From contig CAZIUE010000014.1 in the NCBI GenBank assembly GCA_964542535.1, forward strand, positions 55,153 to 119,152: DNA of 64,000 bases, read 5' to 3'. Below the pieces are notes generated by a model. The model was given only the letters and a program-made list of their open reading frames with translations, searched no databases and was not told the DNA's origin. The DNA is from Pseudopelobacter sp964542535. GTDB lineage: Bacteria > Desulfobacterota > Desulfuromonadia > Geobacterales > Pseudopelobacteraceae. The translations under genes and the position numbers were made by a program. How positions within the stretch are numbered: position 1 is the stretch's first letter; the number at the start of each line of letters is the position of its first letter. Shown here in pieces: positions 36,801-46,100 of the stretch.

Positions 36801-37343
36801 GAGCGCGGCCAGCGGCGCGTCGTCCAGGATCTCCCGGAACCCGTCCAGGGCCGGATTCCCGGCGGCCAGCCTGAGCAGCAGCAGCTCACGCAGCACCAGC
36901 CGCCTCCTGCCGCTCCGCCCGCGGGGAGAGGTGAACCACTCCTCGGCCGAAACAGCGCCTGCGAGCACCTCAGCGGGGGGGAACAGTTCCACGAAGGCAG
37001 CCCCCAGGCGCAACGACGCGTCTCCGGCCGGATCCAGGCCCGACCGGCGCAGGGCGTTTTCCAGCACGTCGGGCGCCTCCTGTTCGGCGGCAACGTCGAT
37101 CAGATAGCGGAAGACCGTTTGCAGCGCGGCATAGAGCGTGAGCTGGCCGGCCGAGAGCGGAGCCCCCCCCCCACCGCGGCACCGGATCAGCCTGAGGGCC
37201 AGCTGGCGGAAAAAGACAATGGGGGGAATTCCGCGTTCGGAGATCTGTCGCGAGAGAGAGCCCAGCTCAAGGGACTGCCAGGAGTGCCGGGATATCTGGA
37301 TCTCATGGGGGAAGTATGCTGCGCAACCGGAGCGTGATTTCAT
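33816..37343 (-). CDS. Very long GH13 alpha-amylase-family protein with uncharacterised flanks
   Basis: A 1175-residue cytoplasmic-looking protein (no signal peptide). The central (alpha/beta)8 amylase domain spans about 315-830. LARGIRLASDMVPNHTG is the conserved region I, IIRFDAAMTLAKKH holds the nucleophile aspartate, LLLAEAFWLMEGYF the general acid glutamate, and NFMNNPDEKTA the third acid. This suggests an active glycosidase or glucosyltransferase. The N-terminal ~310 residues and the C-terminal ~340 residues match no domain I can name; both are helix-rich. Full-length homologues are found in Geobacter relatives, to my memory. The ATG at 37343 follows AAGGATGG at 9 nt. It is transcribed alone between a bidirectional terminator and the TPR gene. 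Confidence 0.8.
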   Translation of the reverse strand: MKSRSGCAAYFPHEIQISRHSWQSLELGSLSRQISERGIPPIVFFRQLALRLIRCRGGGGAPLSAGQLTLYAALQTVFRYLIDVAAEQEAPDVLENALRRSGLDPAGDASLRLGAAFVELFPPAEVLAGAVSAEEWFTSPRGRSGRRRLVLRELLLLRLAAGNPALDGFREILDDAPLAALQECYPRLVVSMIDSLSRGPRLPRFDLTLPELLMAPVAASPDSLAGQLEFIREQWGVFLPDELLETLTGAWDVLREERRQRGWGGGEPGPSPVLEFGRRPAPVAAGFGPGGESVLAGYDYPEYERFSRDEDWMSNVVMIAKMVYVWLDQLGRQYGHPVTTLDQVPDAELDRLAGAGFSALWLIGVWERSPASQRIKQICGNQDAIASAYSLYDYEIAADLGGWDALENLRRRALARGIRLASDMVPNHTGIFSRWIEQHPDWFIQSEYPPFPGYRFNGENLSRNEELCIQIEDGYWTRSDAAVVFRLVERASGRVRYIYHGNDGTSFPWNDTAQLNYLLPQVREAVIQTILHVARTFPIIRFDAAMTLAKKHYQRLWFPIRGLGGGIPSRAEHGMSREEFDALFPVEFWREVVDRVASEAPGTLLLAEAFWLMEGYFVRTLGMHRVYNSAFMNMLKREENAKYRQTIRNVLEFNPQVLQRFVNFMNNPDEKTAVEQFGSQGKYFGACVMMVTMPGLPMFGHGQIEGFHEKYGMEYKRAYWDEQVDQGLVQGHRQWIFPLLHRRALFSGSENFVLYDFHVQNGIDDNVFAYSNRRGDQRTLVLYHNRHAATAGWIRESVPFNVTDGGDQPRLRCTTLADALDFQNGEGIYYAFRDMADGRQFLRSGRDLVERGLYAELGEYEFHLFLDFRRIQDDGDRSWEGLYHVLDGRGVPDLEVERLQVRFAALNACFGRLLEGVSPLTAVGTPDGDSPQPAMAPDLALVENFLTLLGGEIGARGRESRTVAEQVREAFTLLSAVMEQEPVSRAAGAFLSALVRRLGSLDGVRILASVLLLRGAPSALDGFGLDHTLSCRLSSREGLAGVGAGDGLQLSRALLELGGCGWSGTVADPGPLFRSPACRRYLLVHESEGVLWFNKERLEELVVWQLLLGLCAALVRRPADRSRAAWLGRAARESSRLSDLAAHAGYRVRLFCESCIGTVARGGGGKPSGRRPRPS

Positions 37344-37426
37344 GTTCTGACCATCCTTGAAGAGTGACGACCAGCAATTATACCGCGATTTATGGAAAAG
37401 GGGGGGAACCGGGGGATGGGGGGAGA

Positions 37427-37456
37427 GCGGGGGCAGGAGAGAGAACCTGCCCCCGC
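37427..37456. other. GC-rich hairpin upstream of the GH13 gene and downstream of the TPR gene
   Basis: An 11-bp stem GCGGGGGCAGG / CCTGCCCCCGC with an 8-nt loop lies just past the TPR stop on the minus strand. No T-run follows, so it is a possible terminator only. Confidence 0.4.
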
Positions 37457-37503
37457 GACGTACCGATGCGGAGAAAGAGCACGGAGTTACGGCGTGCGGG
37501 AGG

Positions 37504-39513
37504 CTACTTCTTGTTCTTTTTCTTTGCCTTCACCGTGCCCGTGGAGCTCTTCTTGCTTGTGCCTTTGCTCTTGGTCTTGCTTTTTGACGTGGCCGACGCT
37601 TTGCCTTTCTTCTTGTCGGCTTTTTTTGCCTTGGCGGATGATTTTGACGTGGATTTGCCGGATACGGACGCCGACCTGCGCGAGGTCCTCGCATGGGAAC
37701 TCTTCACGCTCCTGCTGATCCCGCGCGGCTCGGGGTTGAACTCGTCGCGGATGTTGTTCAGCAGGACCGCGGTCTCCTCAAGGGTCGGGTCCGCCTTCCT
37801 GGCAGCTTCCAGGGCCTCCCTGGCCTCGCCGATGCGGTCGGTCTTCATGTACATGCGGCCCAGGGCGTTCAGGGCGCGGGCATGATCCGGACTCAGCTCG
37901 GCGGCCTTGCGGTAGCAGGCGATGGCGCTGTCGTTCTCTTTCTTGAATTCGTGGATCAGGCCCAGCTTATAGTGGTTGTTGGCGTCCTCGGGAAAGAGCT
38001 CCACCGCACCCTTGAGCAGCGCGGTGATCTCGTCGTACTGTCTGTTCTTGACATAGATCGAGACCAGCGCGCCGCGACTCTCCGCGTCATCCTTCCGCAG
38101 GCTCAGGGCCTTGCGGTAATGTTCCACCGCTTTGTCGTTCATTCCCTTGGCACGATACAGGTCGGCGATCTCCCGGTTAGCCTCGGGATTGTCGGGAGCA
38201 CTCTTCAGAACCGCGCTATAGGCATCGATGGCCAGCTTGGATTCCTTCTTCCTGGCCAGAATGCGGGCCAGCTTGAGCTGAATGTCGGGGCTGTCGGGCT
38301 TCAGCTTGAGGAACTCGCCGTACTGTTCCACCGCCTCCTGGTAGAAGCCGCGCTCGTAGCGGATATCCGCCAGACGCAAGCGGGCATCGGCGTTGTCCGG
38401 CCTGACCCGGATGGCCTGCTTGTAGGCCACCACCGCCTCGTCCTGGTTGTTCTGCTTCTCGTGCAGAATACCCAGGTTCAGGTAGACGTCGCTGTTTGTG
38501 CTGTTGCGGTGCGCCGCCTCCCGGTAGGCAGCCATGGCATCCGCGTCCCGCCCCATCGCACGGTAGAGGTCGCCCAGTTTGCCGTAGGCGTCGACCGCCT
38601 GCTCGGGCGACTCGCTGATGGTCTCCCTGAGCGCCGCTTCGCGCCTGGCGAAGTCATGCACCTCGGCCGGAGCCGCGGGAGCGGGGGATTGGACGAGCGG
38701 CGTTGCCTCGGCCACCCGGGCCAGCCCCTTGCCCTTGCCGCCCAGCAGATACTGGTAGGCGGCTTGCCTGGTATCACCCTTCTTCTCGTAGATCTCCGCC
38801 ATCATCAGGTGGATCTTGCGGTTCTGGGGATTGGCGATCTCACCCTTTTTCAGTTCCTCCAGGGCCTTGTCCAGGTCGTTGCGCCCCAGATGAATGGAAG
38901 CGATGCCGGTATGGGCCGTTTCGTTTCCCGGGTCGGCAGCCAGGGCCCGCCCGTACTCTTCCAGGGCCTTGTCCGGCTGCCCCATGGCCAGATACACCCC
39001 GGCCAGGTCGCCGTACACCTCGGCATCCCCGGACAAGGCACGTGCCGCCTCGTTCAGGTGGTGGATCGCCAGGGGATACACCTTCATATCCGCCAACACA
39101 TGGCCAAGGGCCTTGTGGTAGCGGGGATCGGAGGTCGCCGCCAAGCCGCGGCTCAACTCCACCGAAGCCTCGCTGGTCCGGCCGGTCTGGGCGTAAAGCA
39201 GCCCCAGGTTGCCGCTGGCCCTGGCGAACTGGGGATTCAGCTGCAGAGCCTGGCGGTACTCCTTGATGGCCCCGTCCACGTTGCCGATCCGCTCCAGCAT
39301 CAGGGCGCTGACATAGTGGCCGGGAGCGCCGTCAGGGCAGAGGCCGAGGATTCTGGCTTCAGCTTCTCGCCTGGCGCCCTCGTCACGAGCGCCCTCCAGA
39401 GACCCCACCAGCTCCTGGGCATCCTTGCATTTGTCGCCGGAGAGACCCCAGCCAAAACCGCACAGAAACAGCGTCGCGGACATCAGTACACCATATGTTC
39501 GAATCATACGCAT
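37504..39513 (-). CDS. Exported TPR protein with lysine/serine-rich histone-H1-like tail
   Basis: A 669-residue protein. A short signal-like hydrophobic N-terminus (residues 1-24) is followed by about thirteen tetratricopeptide units spanning 45-595, e.g. AIKEYRQALQLNPQFARASG and AVVAYKQAIRVRPDNADARL. The last ~65 residues are almost only Lys, Ser, Ala and Thr (SKSTSKSSAKAKKADKKKGK...). That tail is positively charged and disordered and resembles histone H1 or bacterial Hc1-like tails. It may bind polyanions such as DNA, LPS or teichoic-like polymer. Start: ATG 39513 with AAGGAAG at about 10 nt. A consensus promoter lies 40 bp upstream. Confidence 0.82.
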   Translation of the reverse strand: MRMIRTYGVLMSATLFLCGFGWGLSGDKCKDAQELVGSLEGARDEGARREAEARILGLCPDGAPGHYVSALMLERIGNVDGAIKEYRQALQLNPQFARASGNLGLLYAQTGRTSEASVELSRGLAATSDPRYHKALGHVLADMKVYPLAIHHLNEAARALSGDAEVYGDLAGVYLAMGQPDKALEEYGRALAADPGNETAHTGIASIHLGRNDLDKALEELKKGEIANPQNRKIHLMMAEIYEKKGDTRQAAYQYLLGGKGKGLARVAEATPLVQSPAPAAPAEVHDFARREAALRETISESPEQAVDAYGKLGDLYRAMGRDADAMAAYREAAHRNSTNSDVYLNLGILHEKQNNQDEAVVAYKQAIRVRPDNADARLRLADIRYERGFYQEAVEQYGEFLKLKPDSPDIQLKLARILARKKESKLAIDAYSAVLKSAPDNPEANREIADLYRAKGMNDKAVEHYRKALSLRKDDAESRGALVSIYVKNRQYDEITALLKGAVELFPEDANNHYKLGLIHEFKKENDSAIACYRKAAELSPDHARALNALGRMYMKTDRIGEAREALEAARKADPTLEETAVLLNNIRDEFNPEPRGISRSVKSSHARTSRRSASVSGKSTSKSSAKAKKADKKKGKASATSKSKTKSKGTSKKSSTGTVKAKKKNKK

Positions 39514-39552
39514 GGGCAGGCTTCCTTGAAAAAAATCTCGAATAGCCGCCGG

Positions 39553-39581
39553 ATTATACAGACGATTCCACAAAAATTCAA
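39553..39581 (-). promoter_or_regulatory. Sigma-70 promoter for the TPR gene
   Basis: On the minus strand TTGAAT (39581-39576), 17-bp spacer, TATAAT (39558-39553). Confidence 0.75.
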
Positions 39582-39598
39582 TTATTTAGGCTAATATC

Positions 39599-39626
39599 TT
39601 GATTATATGTAAATTTGTGCAATAAT
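39599..39626 (+). promoter_or_regulatory. Candidate promoter for the HDOD gene
   Basis: TTGATT (39599-39604), 16-bp spacer, AATAAT (39621-39626); divergent from the TPR promoter. Confidence 0.5.
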
Positions 39627-39686
39627 GTGGCCCACATTCCCGGACGGTACGGGCCTGATATCATGACAAAAACACGAGGGGTGGAG

Positions 39687-40535
39687 ATGAACGGGGAACT
39701 GGAACAACTCATCAATAGCGCCAGCGATCTGCCGACGATTCCGGTGGTTGCAACGAAGGTGCTGCAGCTGATCGAGAGCGAGACGACAACCGCCGAGGAC
39801 CTGGCCAAGGTCGTCTCTTCCGATCCGGCGGTGGCCGCCAGGGTCCTGAAAATCTCCAACTCGTCCTTCTTCGGTTGCCGACGCCAGATCACCACCCTGT
39901 CCCACGCAATCATGATGCTCGGCTACAACACCCTAAAGAGTCTGGTCATGGCGGCATCGGTGAAACAGGTCTACAAGTCCTACGGCCTGGCTGAAAAGAT
40001 GCTCTGGGAGCACTCCTTCGGCGCCGCCCTGGCGGCCCGCATCATCGCCACCACCACCCAGCAGATCAACGACGAAGAGGCCTTTCTGGGAGGCCTCTTC
40101 CACGATATCGGCAAGACCATCATGAACAACATCGACAGCCAGCGTTTCCAGATGGTGATCCAGAAGTGCTACAACGAAAACATCTCCTTCCAGCAGGCTG
40201 AGCAGGAGTTTTACCCCTACAGCCATGCCGACGTGGGCGGTTTGGTGATCGAGAAGTGGAACTTCCCCGAGATGCTGATGAAGGCGGTCCTGGAGCACCA
40301 CCGTTTCGGCTTCGGCGAAGACGAGGACCCCTACCAGATACTGCTCACCAGCACCGTGGGACTGGCAAACCTGTTCTGTCACAGGATCGGCCTCGGCCAG
40401 CGGGAACCGGACGAGACCCTGGATCTGGCCGGTTCGGTGCCCGCGCGTCTGCTCAACCTGGACGAAAGCCAGTTGGAGGTCATGCTGGCCAGCTTCGAAC
40501 AGGCCTACACCCAGGACAAGAGCTTCTTCGAATAG
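39687..40535 (+). CDS. HDOD domain signalling protein
   Basis: A 282-residue protein made of one HDOD domain (about 5-215) and a short C-terminal tail. HDOD is an HD-related, usually catalytically dead domain found in chemotaxis and c-di-GMP-linked regulators. SDPAVAARVLKISNSSFFG, ITTLSHAIMMLGYNTLKSLVM and EAFLGGLFHDIGKTIM are the signature segments. The HD pair is retained in FHDIGK, so phosphohydrolase activity is not excluded. The ATG at 39687 was chosen over in-frame ones at 39615 and 39663 because GAGGGG lies just upstream. Confidence 0.88.
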   Translation: MNGELEQLINSASDLPTIPVVATKVLQLIESETTTAEDLAKVVSSDPAVAARVLKISNSSFFGCRRQITTLSHAIMMLGYNTLKSLVMAASVKQVYKSYGLAEKMLWEHSFGAALAARIIATTTQQINDEEAFLGGLFHDIGKTIMNNIDSQRFQMVIQKCYNENISFQQAEQEFYPYSHADVGGLVIEKWNFPEMLMKAVLEHHRFGFGEDEDPYQILLTSTVGLANLFCHRIGLGQREPDETLDLAGSVPARLLNLDESQLEVMLASFEQAYTQDKSFFE

Positions 40536-40563
40536 CCATCCGCCCCTGACCGTCCGGATCCGG

Positions 40564-40746
40564 TCAGGATGAACCGCGCTCCTTGCCGTCGGAGGAGCGC
40601 TCGCGGGCCTCGTCGGATATGTCCACGCTGTCGTCCCCGGCCGTTTCTCCGCGCCGTTTCGGCTTTCCACCCCTGAAGGTTTCGCCTCGGCCGGTATTCC
40701 TGTCCAGCTCCCGTGTGCCGCTGATCTTGTCCACCGGGTCCGTCAT
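40564..40746 (-). CDS. Small hydrophilic protein, unknown function
   Basis: A 60-residue ORF, very charged, starting MTDPVDKISGTRELDRNTGR. The C-terminal part DDSVDISDEARERSSDGK resembles the VxISxxAR segment seen in FlgM-type anti-sigma factors and other small delta-proteobacterial regulators. It has a strong GGGAGG ribosome-binding site at 7 nt before the ATG. The gene is convergent to the HDOD gene (28 bp) and divergent from def. I do not recognise a family with certainty. Confidence 0.55.
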   Translation of the reverse strand: MTDPVDKISGTRELDRNTGRGETFRGGKPKRRGETAGDDSVDISDEARERSSDGKERGSS

Positions 40747-40781
40747 GCAGGCCTCCCTCACCACCTCCGAAGAGATGAAAA

Positions 40782-40810
40782 TTGATTTTTAGCCGCTGAA
40801 ACTATATACT
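40782..40810 (+). promoter_or_regulatory. Sigma-70 promoter for def-fmt-DUF116
   Basis: TTGATT (40782-40787), 17-bp spacer, TATACT (40805-40810). Confidence 0.7.
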
Positions 40811-40842
40811 CCACCGACTAATCTATAGCTGCAAGGATGTCT

Positions 40843-41361
40843 ATGATCCGCACCATTCTCACCTACCCCGATCCTCAACTGAAGAAGAAGTCCGCGCCGA
40901 TCACCATCATCACCGACGAGATCCGCGAGCTGGCCAGGGACATGGTGGAAACCATGTACGACGCCCCCGGCGTGGGGCTGGCCGCTCCCCAGATCGGCGT
41001 CCATCAGCGCCTGATCGTCATTGACGTCTCGGCCCAGGACGAACCGGACGGGCTGATTATAGCAATCAACCCGGTCATCGTCCATTCAGCCGGAGAGAGC
41101 TACGAGGAGGAGGGGTGCCTGTCGGTACCCAGGTACGCCGCCAACGTTCGCCGCCACGCCAGCGTGACGGTCAGGGGGCTGGACCTGGAAGGGAGGGAAC
41201 AGACCTGGCACGCCGAGGGGCTTTTGGCCGTCGCCTTCCAGCACGAGATCGACCATCTGGACGGCCTGCTCTTCGTCGACCACCTTTCGCCCCTCAAGCG
41301 CGACCTGTTCCAGCGCAAGGCCCGCAAGGCGGCCGAGAACCAGACGGCGGGAAAACGATGA
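40843..41361 (+). CDS. def: Peptide deformylase
   Basis: Removes the N-formyl group from nascent proteins. All three motifs are present: GVGLAAPQIG, EGCLSVP (metal ligand Cys) and QHEIDHLDG (two metal-binding His and catalytic Glu). At 172 residues it has normal size. The ATG at 40843 has AAGG 6 nt upstream; the in-frame ATG two codons earlier overlaps that site. It is coupled to fmt by an ATGA overlap, so formyl-Met addition and removal are co-expressed. Confidence 0.96.
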   Translation: MIRTILTYPDPQLKKKSAPITIITDEIRELARDMVETMYDAPGVGLAAPQIGVHQRLIVIDVSAQDEPDGLIIAINPVIVHSAGESYEEEGCLSVPRYAANVRRHASVTVRGLDLEGREQTWHAEGLLAVAFQHEIDHLDGLLFVDHLSPLKRDLFQRKARKAAENQTAGKR

Positions 41362-42317
41362 GCGGCCGGGGCATCGTCTTCATGGGCACGCCGGAGTTTG
41401 CCTGTCCCACCCTGCTAACCCTGATCGAACGGGGCGAGCGACTGCTGGCAGTGGTCACCCAACCCGACAGGCCAAAGGGGCGGGGCCACCGGCTGATGCC
41501 GCCGCCGGTGAAGGAACTGGCTCTGGGCCACAACATTCCGGTGCTCCAGCCCTCCCGAGTGCGCGAGAGCGCCTTCGTGGAGACGATCCGGGAACTGGCT
41601 CCCGAGCTGATTGTGGTGGTGGCGTTCGGCCAGATACTGCCCAAGGCGCTCCTGGAGATCCCTCCCTTGGGGTGCGTCAACGTCCACGCCTCGCTCCTCC
41701 CCCGCTACCGGGGCGCCGCGCCGCTCAACTGGTGCATGATCAACGGGGAGTCCGAAACCGGCGTCACCACCATGCTGATGGACACGGGGCTGGATACCGG
41801 CCCCATGCTGCTCCGGCACGCGACCCCCATCGACGAGAACGAGGACATCATCTCCCTGCATGACCGCATGGCCCGGATGGGTGCGGAACTGCTGGCCGAG
41901 ACCCTGGACCGCCTCAGGGAGGGAAGCGTCGCACCCGAGGCCCAGGACGATGGCCAGAGCTGCTACGCCCCGCTGCTCAAGAAGGAGCACGGCCTGATCG
42001 ACTGGAACCATCCCGCCCGCCGAATCCACGACCTGGTGCGCGGCCTGGCCGCCTGGCCCGGCGCCCAGACCAGCCTGGCCGGCCAGACGCTCAAGCTGTA
42101 CCGCACCCGGGTGGCCGATGGCCGGGGAGCTCCGGGTACGGTTCTGCGTTCCACGGGAGGTTTGCTGGAGGTTGCCTGCCGGGAGGGGAGTCTGCTCATC
42201 CAGGAGCTGCAACTGGCGGGCAAGAAGCGCCTGGACTGCGCCAGTTTCCTGGCAGGCTGCCCCATAGCCGAGGGGATTGTGCTGGGACAGGCGACACCGG
42301 AGAAAGCAACGCCGTGA
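41358..42317 (+). CDS. fmt: Methionyl-tRNA formyltransferase
   Basis: Formylates initiator Met-tRNA using 10-formyltetrahydrofolate. IVFMGTPEFA starts the Rossmann-like domain; NVHASLLPRYRGAAPLNW carries the catalytic His region, and MDTGLDTGPML the aspartate. The C-terminal OB-like domain begins around residue 205. At 319 residues it is complete. It overlaps def and the DUF116 gene by 4 bp at each end. Confidence 0.95.
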   Translation: MSGRGIVFMGTPEFACPTLLTLIERGERLLAVVTQPDRPKGRGHRLMPPPVKELALGHNIPVLQPSRVRESAFVETIRELAPELIVVVAFGQILPKALLEIPPLGCVNVHASLLPRYRGAAPLNWCMINGESETGVTTMLMDTGLDTGPMLLRHATPIDENEDIISLHDRMARMGAELLAETLDRLREGSVAPEAQDDGQSCYAPLLKKEHGLIDWNHPARRIHDLVRGLAAWPGAQTSLAGQTLKLYRTRVADGRGAPGTVLRSTGGLLEVACREGSLLIQELQLAGKKRLDCASFLAGCPIAEGIVLGQATPEKATP

Positions 42318-43090
42318 CCGAGAACACTCACCTGCCCGAGCCGCCCCGCAAACGGCTGTTCATCTCCCTGATGGGGCTGACCTGCCTGCTGCTGGTGGCC
42401 CTGGTCTTCCTGGCCTGGTGGATCCCCAACCGGGGGCTGGCCAACATCCACCCGGACCTGCCCAACATCATCGGCATCGTCATGGCGGCGCTCTCCGGCC
42501 TGGCCATCCTGGGCACCGTCCTCCTGGTACTGACCACGGCCCTGAACCGGGACATCCTGTTCACCCGCCTGCTGCGGCTGGTGGTGATTAAGTTCCTGCT
42601 CCCCCTGATCGAGCTGGTGGGGCGGCTCCTGGGGATCGGTACGGACAGCATCCGCCAGTCCTTCATCGCCATGAACAACAGCCTGGTATTTTCCCAGGGC
42701 CATTCCCTCAGTCCGGACCGGGTCCTGGTGCTCCTGCCCCACTGCATCCAGCTCTTCGACTGCGACATCAAGGTCACCGGCGACATCAACAAGTGCGTGC
42801 AGTGCGGCCGCTGCGACATCAAGGGGCTGGTGGATATCGGCCGCAGGTACGGCATCCATATCTCGGTGGCCACCGGAGGCACCCTGGCGCGCAAGGTGAT
42901 CGTGGAGAAGCGGCCCAAACTGGTACTGGCGGTTGCCTGCGAGCGCGACCTCACCTCGGGCATCAAGGACTGCTACCCCCTGCCGGTGATCGGCATCCTC
43001 AACGAGCGCCCCTTTGGCCCCTGCTTCAACACCTCCGTGGACGTGGAGAAGATCGACCAGGCCCTCAGCCGCGTACTCCCGCAGAAGTAG
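42314..43090 (+). CDS. DUF116 family membrane protein
   Basis: A 258-residue protein with two N-terminal membrane helices (about 17-38 and 52-76) and a soluble cysteine-rich DUF116 domain at about 115-255. Cysteine motifs include PHCIQLFDCDIK and CVQCGRCDIKG (ferredoxin-like spacing), VACERDLTSG and GPCFNTSVD. The GTG start overlaps fmt, so it is co-translated with def-fmt. DUF116 proteins often sit next to fmt in anaerobes and archaea; a redox or Fe-S function is likely but not proven. Confidence 0.85.
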   Translation: MTENTHLPEPPRKRLFISLMGLTCLLLVALVFLAWWIPNRGLANIHPDLPNIIGIVMAALSGLAILGTVLLVLTTALNRDILFTRLLRLVVIKFLLPLIELVGRLLGIGTDSIRQSFIAMNNSLVFSQGHSLSPDRVLVLLPHCIQLFDCDIKVTGDINKCVQCGRCDIKGLVDIGRRYGIHISVATGGTLARKVIVEKRPKLVLAVACERDLTSGIKDCYPLPVIGILNERPFGPCFNTSVDVEKIDQALSRVLPQK

Positions 43091-43152
43091 CCAGTACATC
43101 GAAAACGGGGGGGCGGTCCCCACGGCCCGCCCCCCGACAGCAGCCCATCCCC

Positions 43153-46100
43153 TCAGACCACCCGTTCCCCCATCACCCGATCGTAACAGTCGCGGATCCT
43201 GCCGGTGATCTCCTCGTAGTCGCTGATCAACGCCACCCCCGGATTCCTCAAAGCCGGATCATACCCCAGGCGCAGCGCCAGCTTGTTCATGTAGGTCCTG
43301 GACCCGCTCAGGTCATTGACCGAGTGGTCATGGATGATACGCAGCCGGTTCTCCAGCTTGCGCAGGAAACGGTAGCCGAACACCAGGGTCTCGGCAAAGT
43401 CGGCCGGCACCAGCTCCAGCTCTCCCATGCGGGTCAGGGCCTCGATTGTGCTGGTGGTGCGCAGATCGGGATAGCGGAAACCGTGGCGCAGCTGAAGGAA
43501 CTGGGCGATGAACTCCACGTCCACCATGCCGCCCCGGCCGGTCTTGATGTTGTAGCTGCCGGCGCTCTCCCGGGCCAGTTCGTGCTCCATGCGCATGCGC
43601 AGGCGATGGATCTCCCCCCGCCCCTCCTCCCCCAGGGTGGAGCCATAGACGGTCTTCTCGATCACGCCATGCAGGTGATCGGCCAAGGATGCGTCTCCCA
43701 GCACCACGCGGGCCTTGGTCAGGGCCTGGCGCTCCCATACCTGGGCTTCCTGGCGGTGGTAGTCCATGAACGAGTCCAGGGAGGTCACCAGCGGGCCGGC
43801 ATTTCCGGACGGCCGCAGGCGGGTGTCGATCTTGTACACGTACCCCTCGCGGGTCTGCATGGTCAGGATCGAGATGATCTTCTGGGCCAGTTTGGCGAAG
43901 TACTCGTGGTTGGAGATCTGCTTGTCGCCGCTGGTGACCCCCTGACGGTCATAGACGAAGATGATGTCCAGGTCCGAGTGGTAATTCAGCTCCCCCCCCC
44001 CAAGCTTGCCCATGCCGATCACCGCCAGGCTGGCCTCGGCCTCCCCCTCCCCGCGGTTGTACATGGGCCGCCCGAAGCGCCCCAGTTGCCGTACGGCCAT
44101 GCCGTAGGCCGCGGCCAGGCAGGCCTCCCCCAGCAGAGAGAGCTGGCCGGTGGTCACGGTCTGCTTGACCTTGCCGTGGATGTCGTTCAGGCCGATGCGC
44201 AGGACTTCCTCGTTGTGGTAGCGCCGCAGGGCATCCAACTGGTCCTCGAAATCGTCGGACAGCCCCAGCACGCCGGCCAGCTCCCGCTCCATCTCCTCCC
44301 TGCTCTTCTCAGTGGCGGCATAGCGGTAGGAAAGCATGCTCTCCAGCAGCTCCGGATGGCTGATCAGGATCTTGGAGAGAAACTCCGACATGCCGAACAG
44401 GGAGACCAGCAGTTTCAGCGCCTGGCGGTTCTCGGCCAAGAGCGCGTAGTAGGCGGAACGTTTGCCCACGATGGAGAGAAAACGCTCCAGATGGGCCAGG
44501 GCCATGTCCGGGTCGGGCGACGCCAGCACCTCATGCACGAGCAACGGCGAGATCTTCTCCAGCAGGCGGCGGTTGCGCTCGGTCAGGTTGCTCCTGACCG
44601 GCCCATCGCGCAGGGAGCGCAGGTTGTCGTAGGCCCGCTCCACATCCTCGAAGCGCCGCTCGGCCAGCATATCCTTGACCAGGTCGGCGTCGGCCCGGGG
44701 GTCCAGCAGGAACGGCACCTCGGGGCTCAGGTCCCGACTCAGGCGGTCGTCCCGGGAGAGGAACAGGTTGCCGAAGATGGCCGACACATGGCTGCGGTGT
44801 TTCTCCAGAGTCTCCCGGAATCGCTCCAGGCCATTGTTTCCCAGAAAGCCGCAGCGCCGCGCCAGGGCCCGCAGCTCCTCATCTTTGGTGGGCAGGTTGT
44901 GGGTCTGGCGTTCCTGCACCACCTGGATGCGGTGCTCCACCGTGCGCAGGAAACGGTAGGCGCTTGAGAGCCGTCCATGGTCGCCCGAAGTGATGATCCC
45001 GGCCTCCCGCAGCCGGTCCAGGGCCTTGAGCGAGTTCCGCTCCCGCAGCAGGGGATTCTTGCCGGCATACACCAGTTGCAGCGCCTGGATGAAGAACTCG
45101 ATCTCACGGATTCCCCCCCGTCCCAGCTTGAGGTTGATCTCTCCCTCCATGGAGCGGGTCAGGGAGACGTCGATCTTCTGCTTCATGTTCTTCATGTCCT
45201 CGATCAGAGTGTAATCGAGATACTTGCGGTAGACGAAGGGTTGCAGGGTTCGCAGCAGCTGCTCCCCCAGCTCCAGGGAGCCGGCCACCGGCCGGGCCTT
45301 GAGCATGGCGGTGCGCTCCCAGGACTGGCCCCAGGACTCGTAATACACTTCGGCCGAACGGAGCGATGCCGCCATGTCACCCGATTTCCCCTCCGGCCTG
45401 AGCCCCAGGTCAACCCGAAAGACGAAGCCGTCCTCGGTCACCTGGGAGAGGGCCTTGGTGACCATCTCACCCAGCTTGGCAAAGAAGGTATGCAACGACA
45501 CCTCCCCCCTGGCCTGTCCCGTGCCGGCATCCACGCCACTGGTTTTTCCCCGGTCCGATTCGTAGAAGTAGATGATGTCGATGTCCGAGGAGAAGTTGAG
45601 CTCGTTCCCCCCCAGTTTCCCCATGCCCATCACGGTCATCTCCGCTTCCCGGGAGCCCTGTTCCGTTTCCAACAACGGCAGACCGTACTCAGCCACCAGG
45701 CAGCGGCGACAGACCTCGTAGGCCACCTGCAGCGACGCGCCGGCCAGGGACGAGAGCTCGGCGGTGACCTCCTCCAGCCCGGCCAGACCGAACAGGTCCC
45801 GGGCAGCGATGCGCAGGATCTCGGCCCGCTTGAACAAACGCAGCTGCCGCATCAGGGCGCTGAAATCCGCATCCCCCTCCACCCGGGAACGCAACGCCTC
45901 CAGCATGTCCCGGCTATCGCGGGAAACAGCGAGGCCGTTCTCCAGGAAGAGCCAGCGGAACAGGGAGGGGGTGCGGAAGAGCAGGTTAACCAAAAAGGGG
46001 GAAGAGCCGCACAGCTGCACGAAACGGGAGAGGGCCGTGCGGCGGCAGGCGATGGCGGTCAGCTCACCGGCCGGTATGACTCCGGCCAGACGTTCGAAGG

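Noticed and set aside
37693..39594. 633-aa plus-strand open frame opposite the TPR gene
   Set aside because: Shadow of the TPR repeats, no start signal or domain.
42793..44967. 724-aa plus-strand open frame opposite glnE
   Set aside because: Shadow of glnE with repetitive Gln/Gly/His composition.
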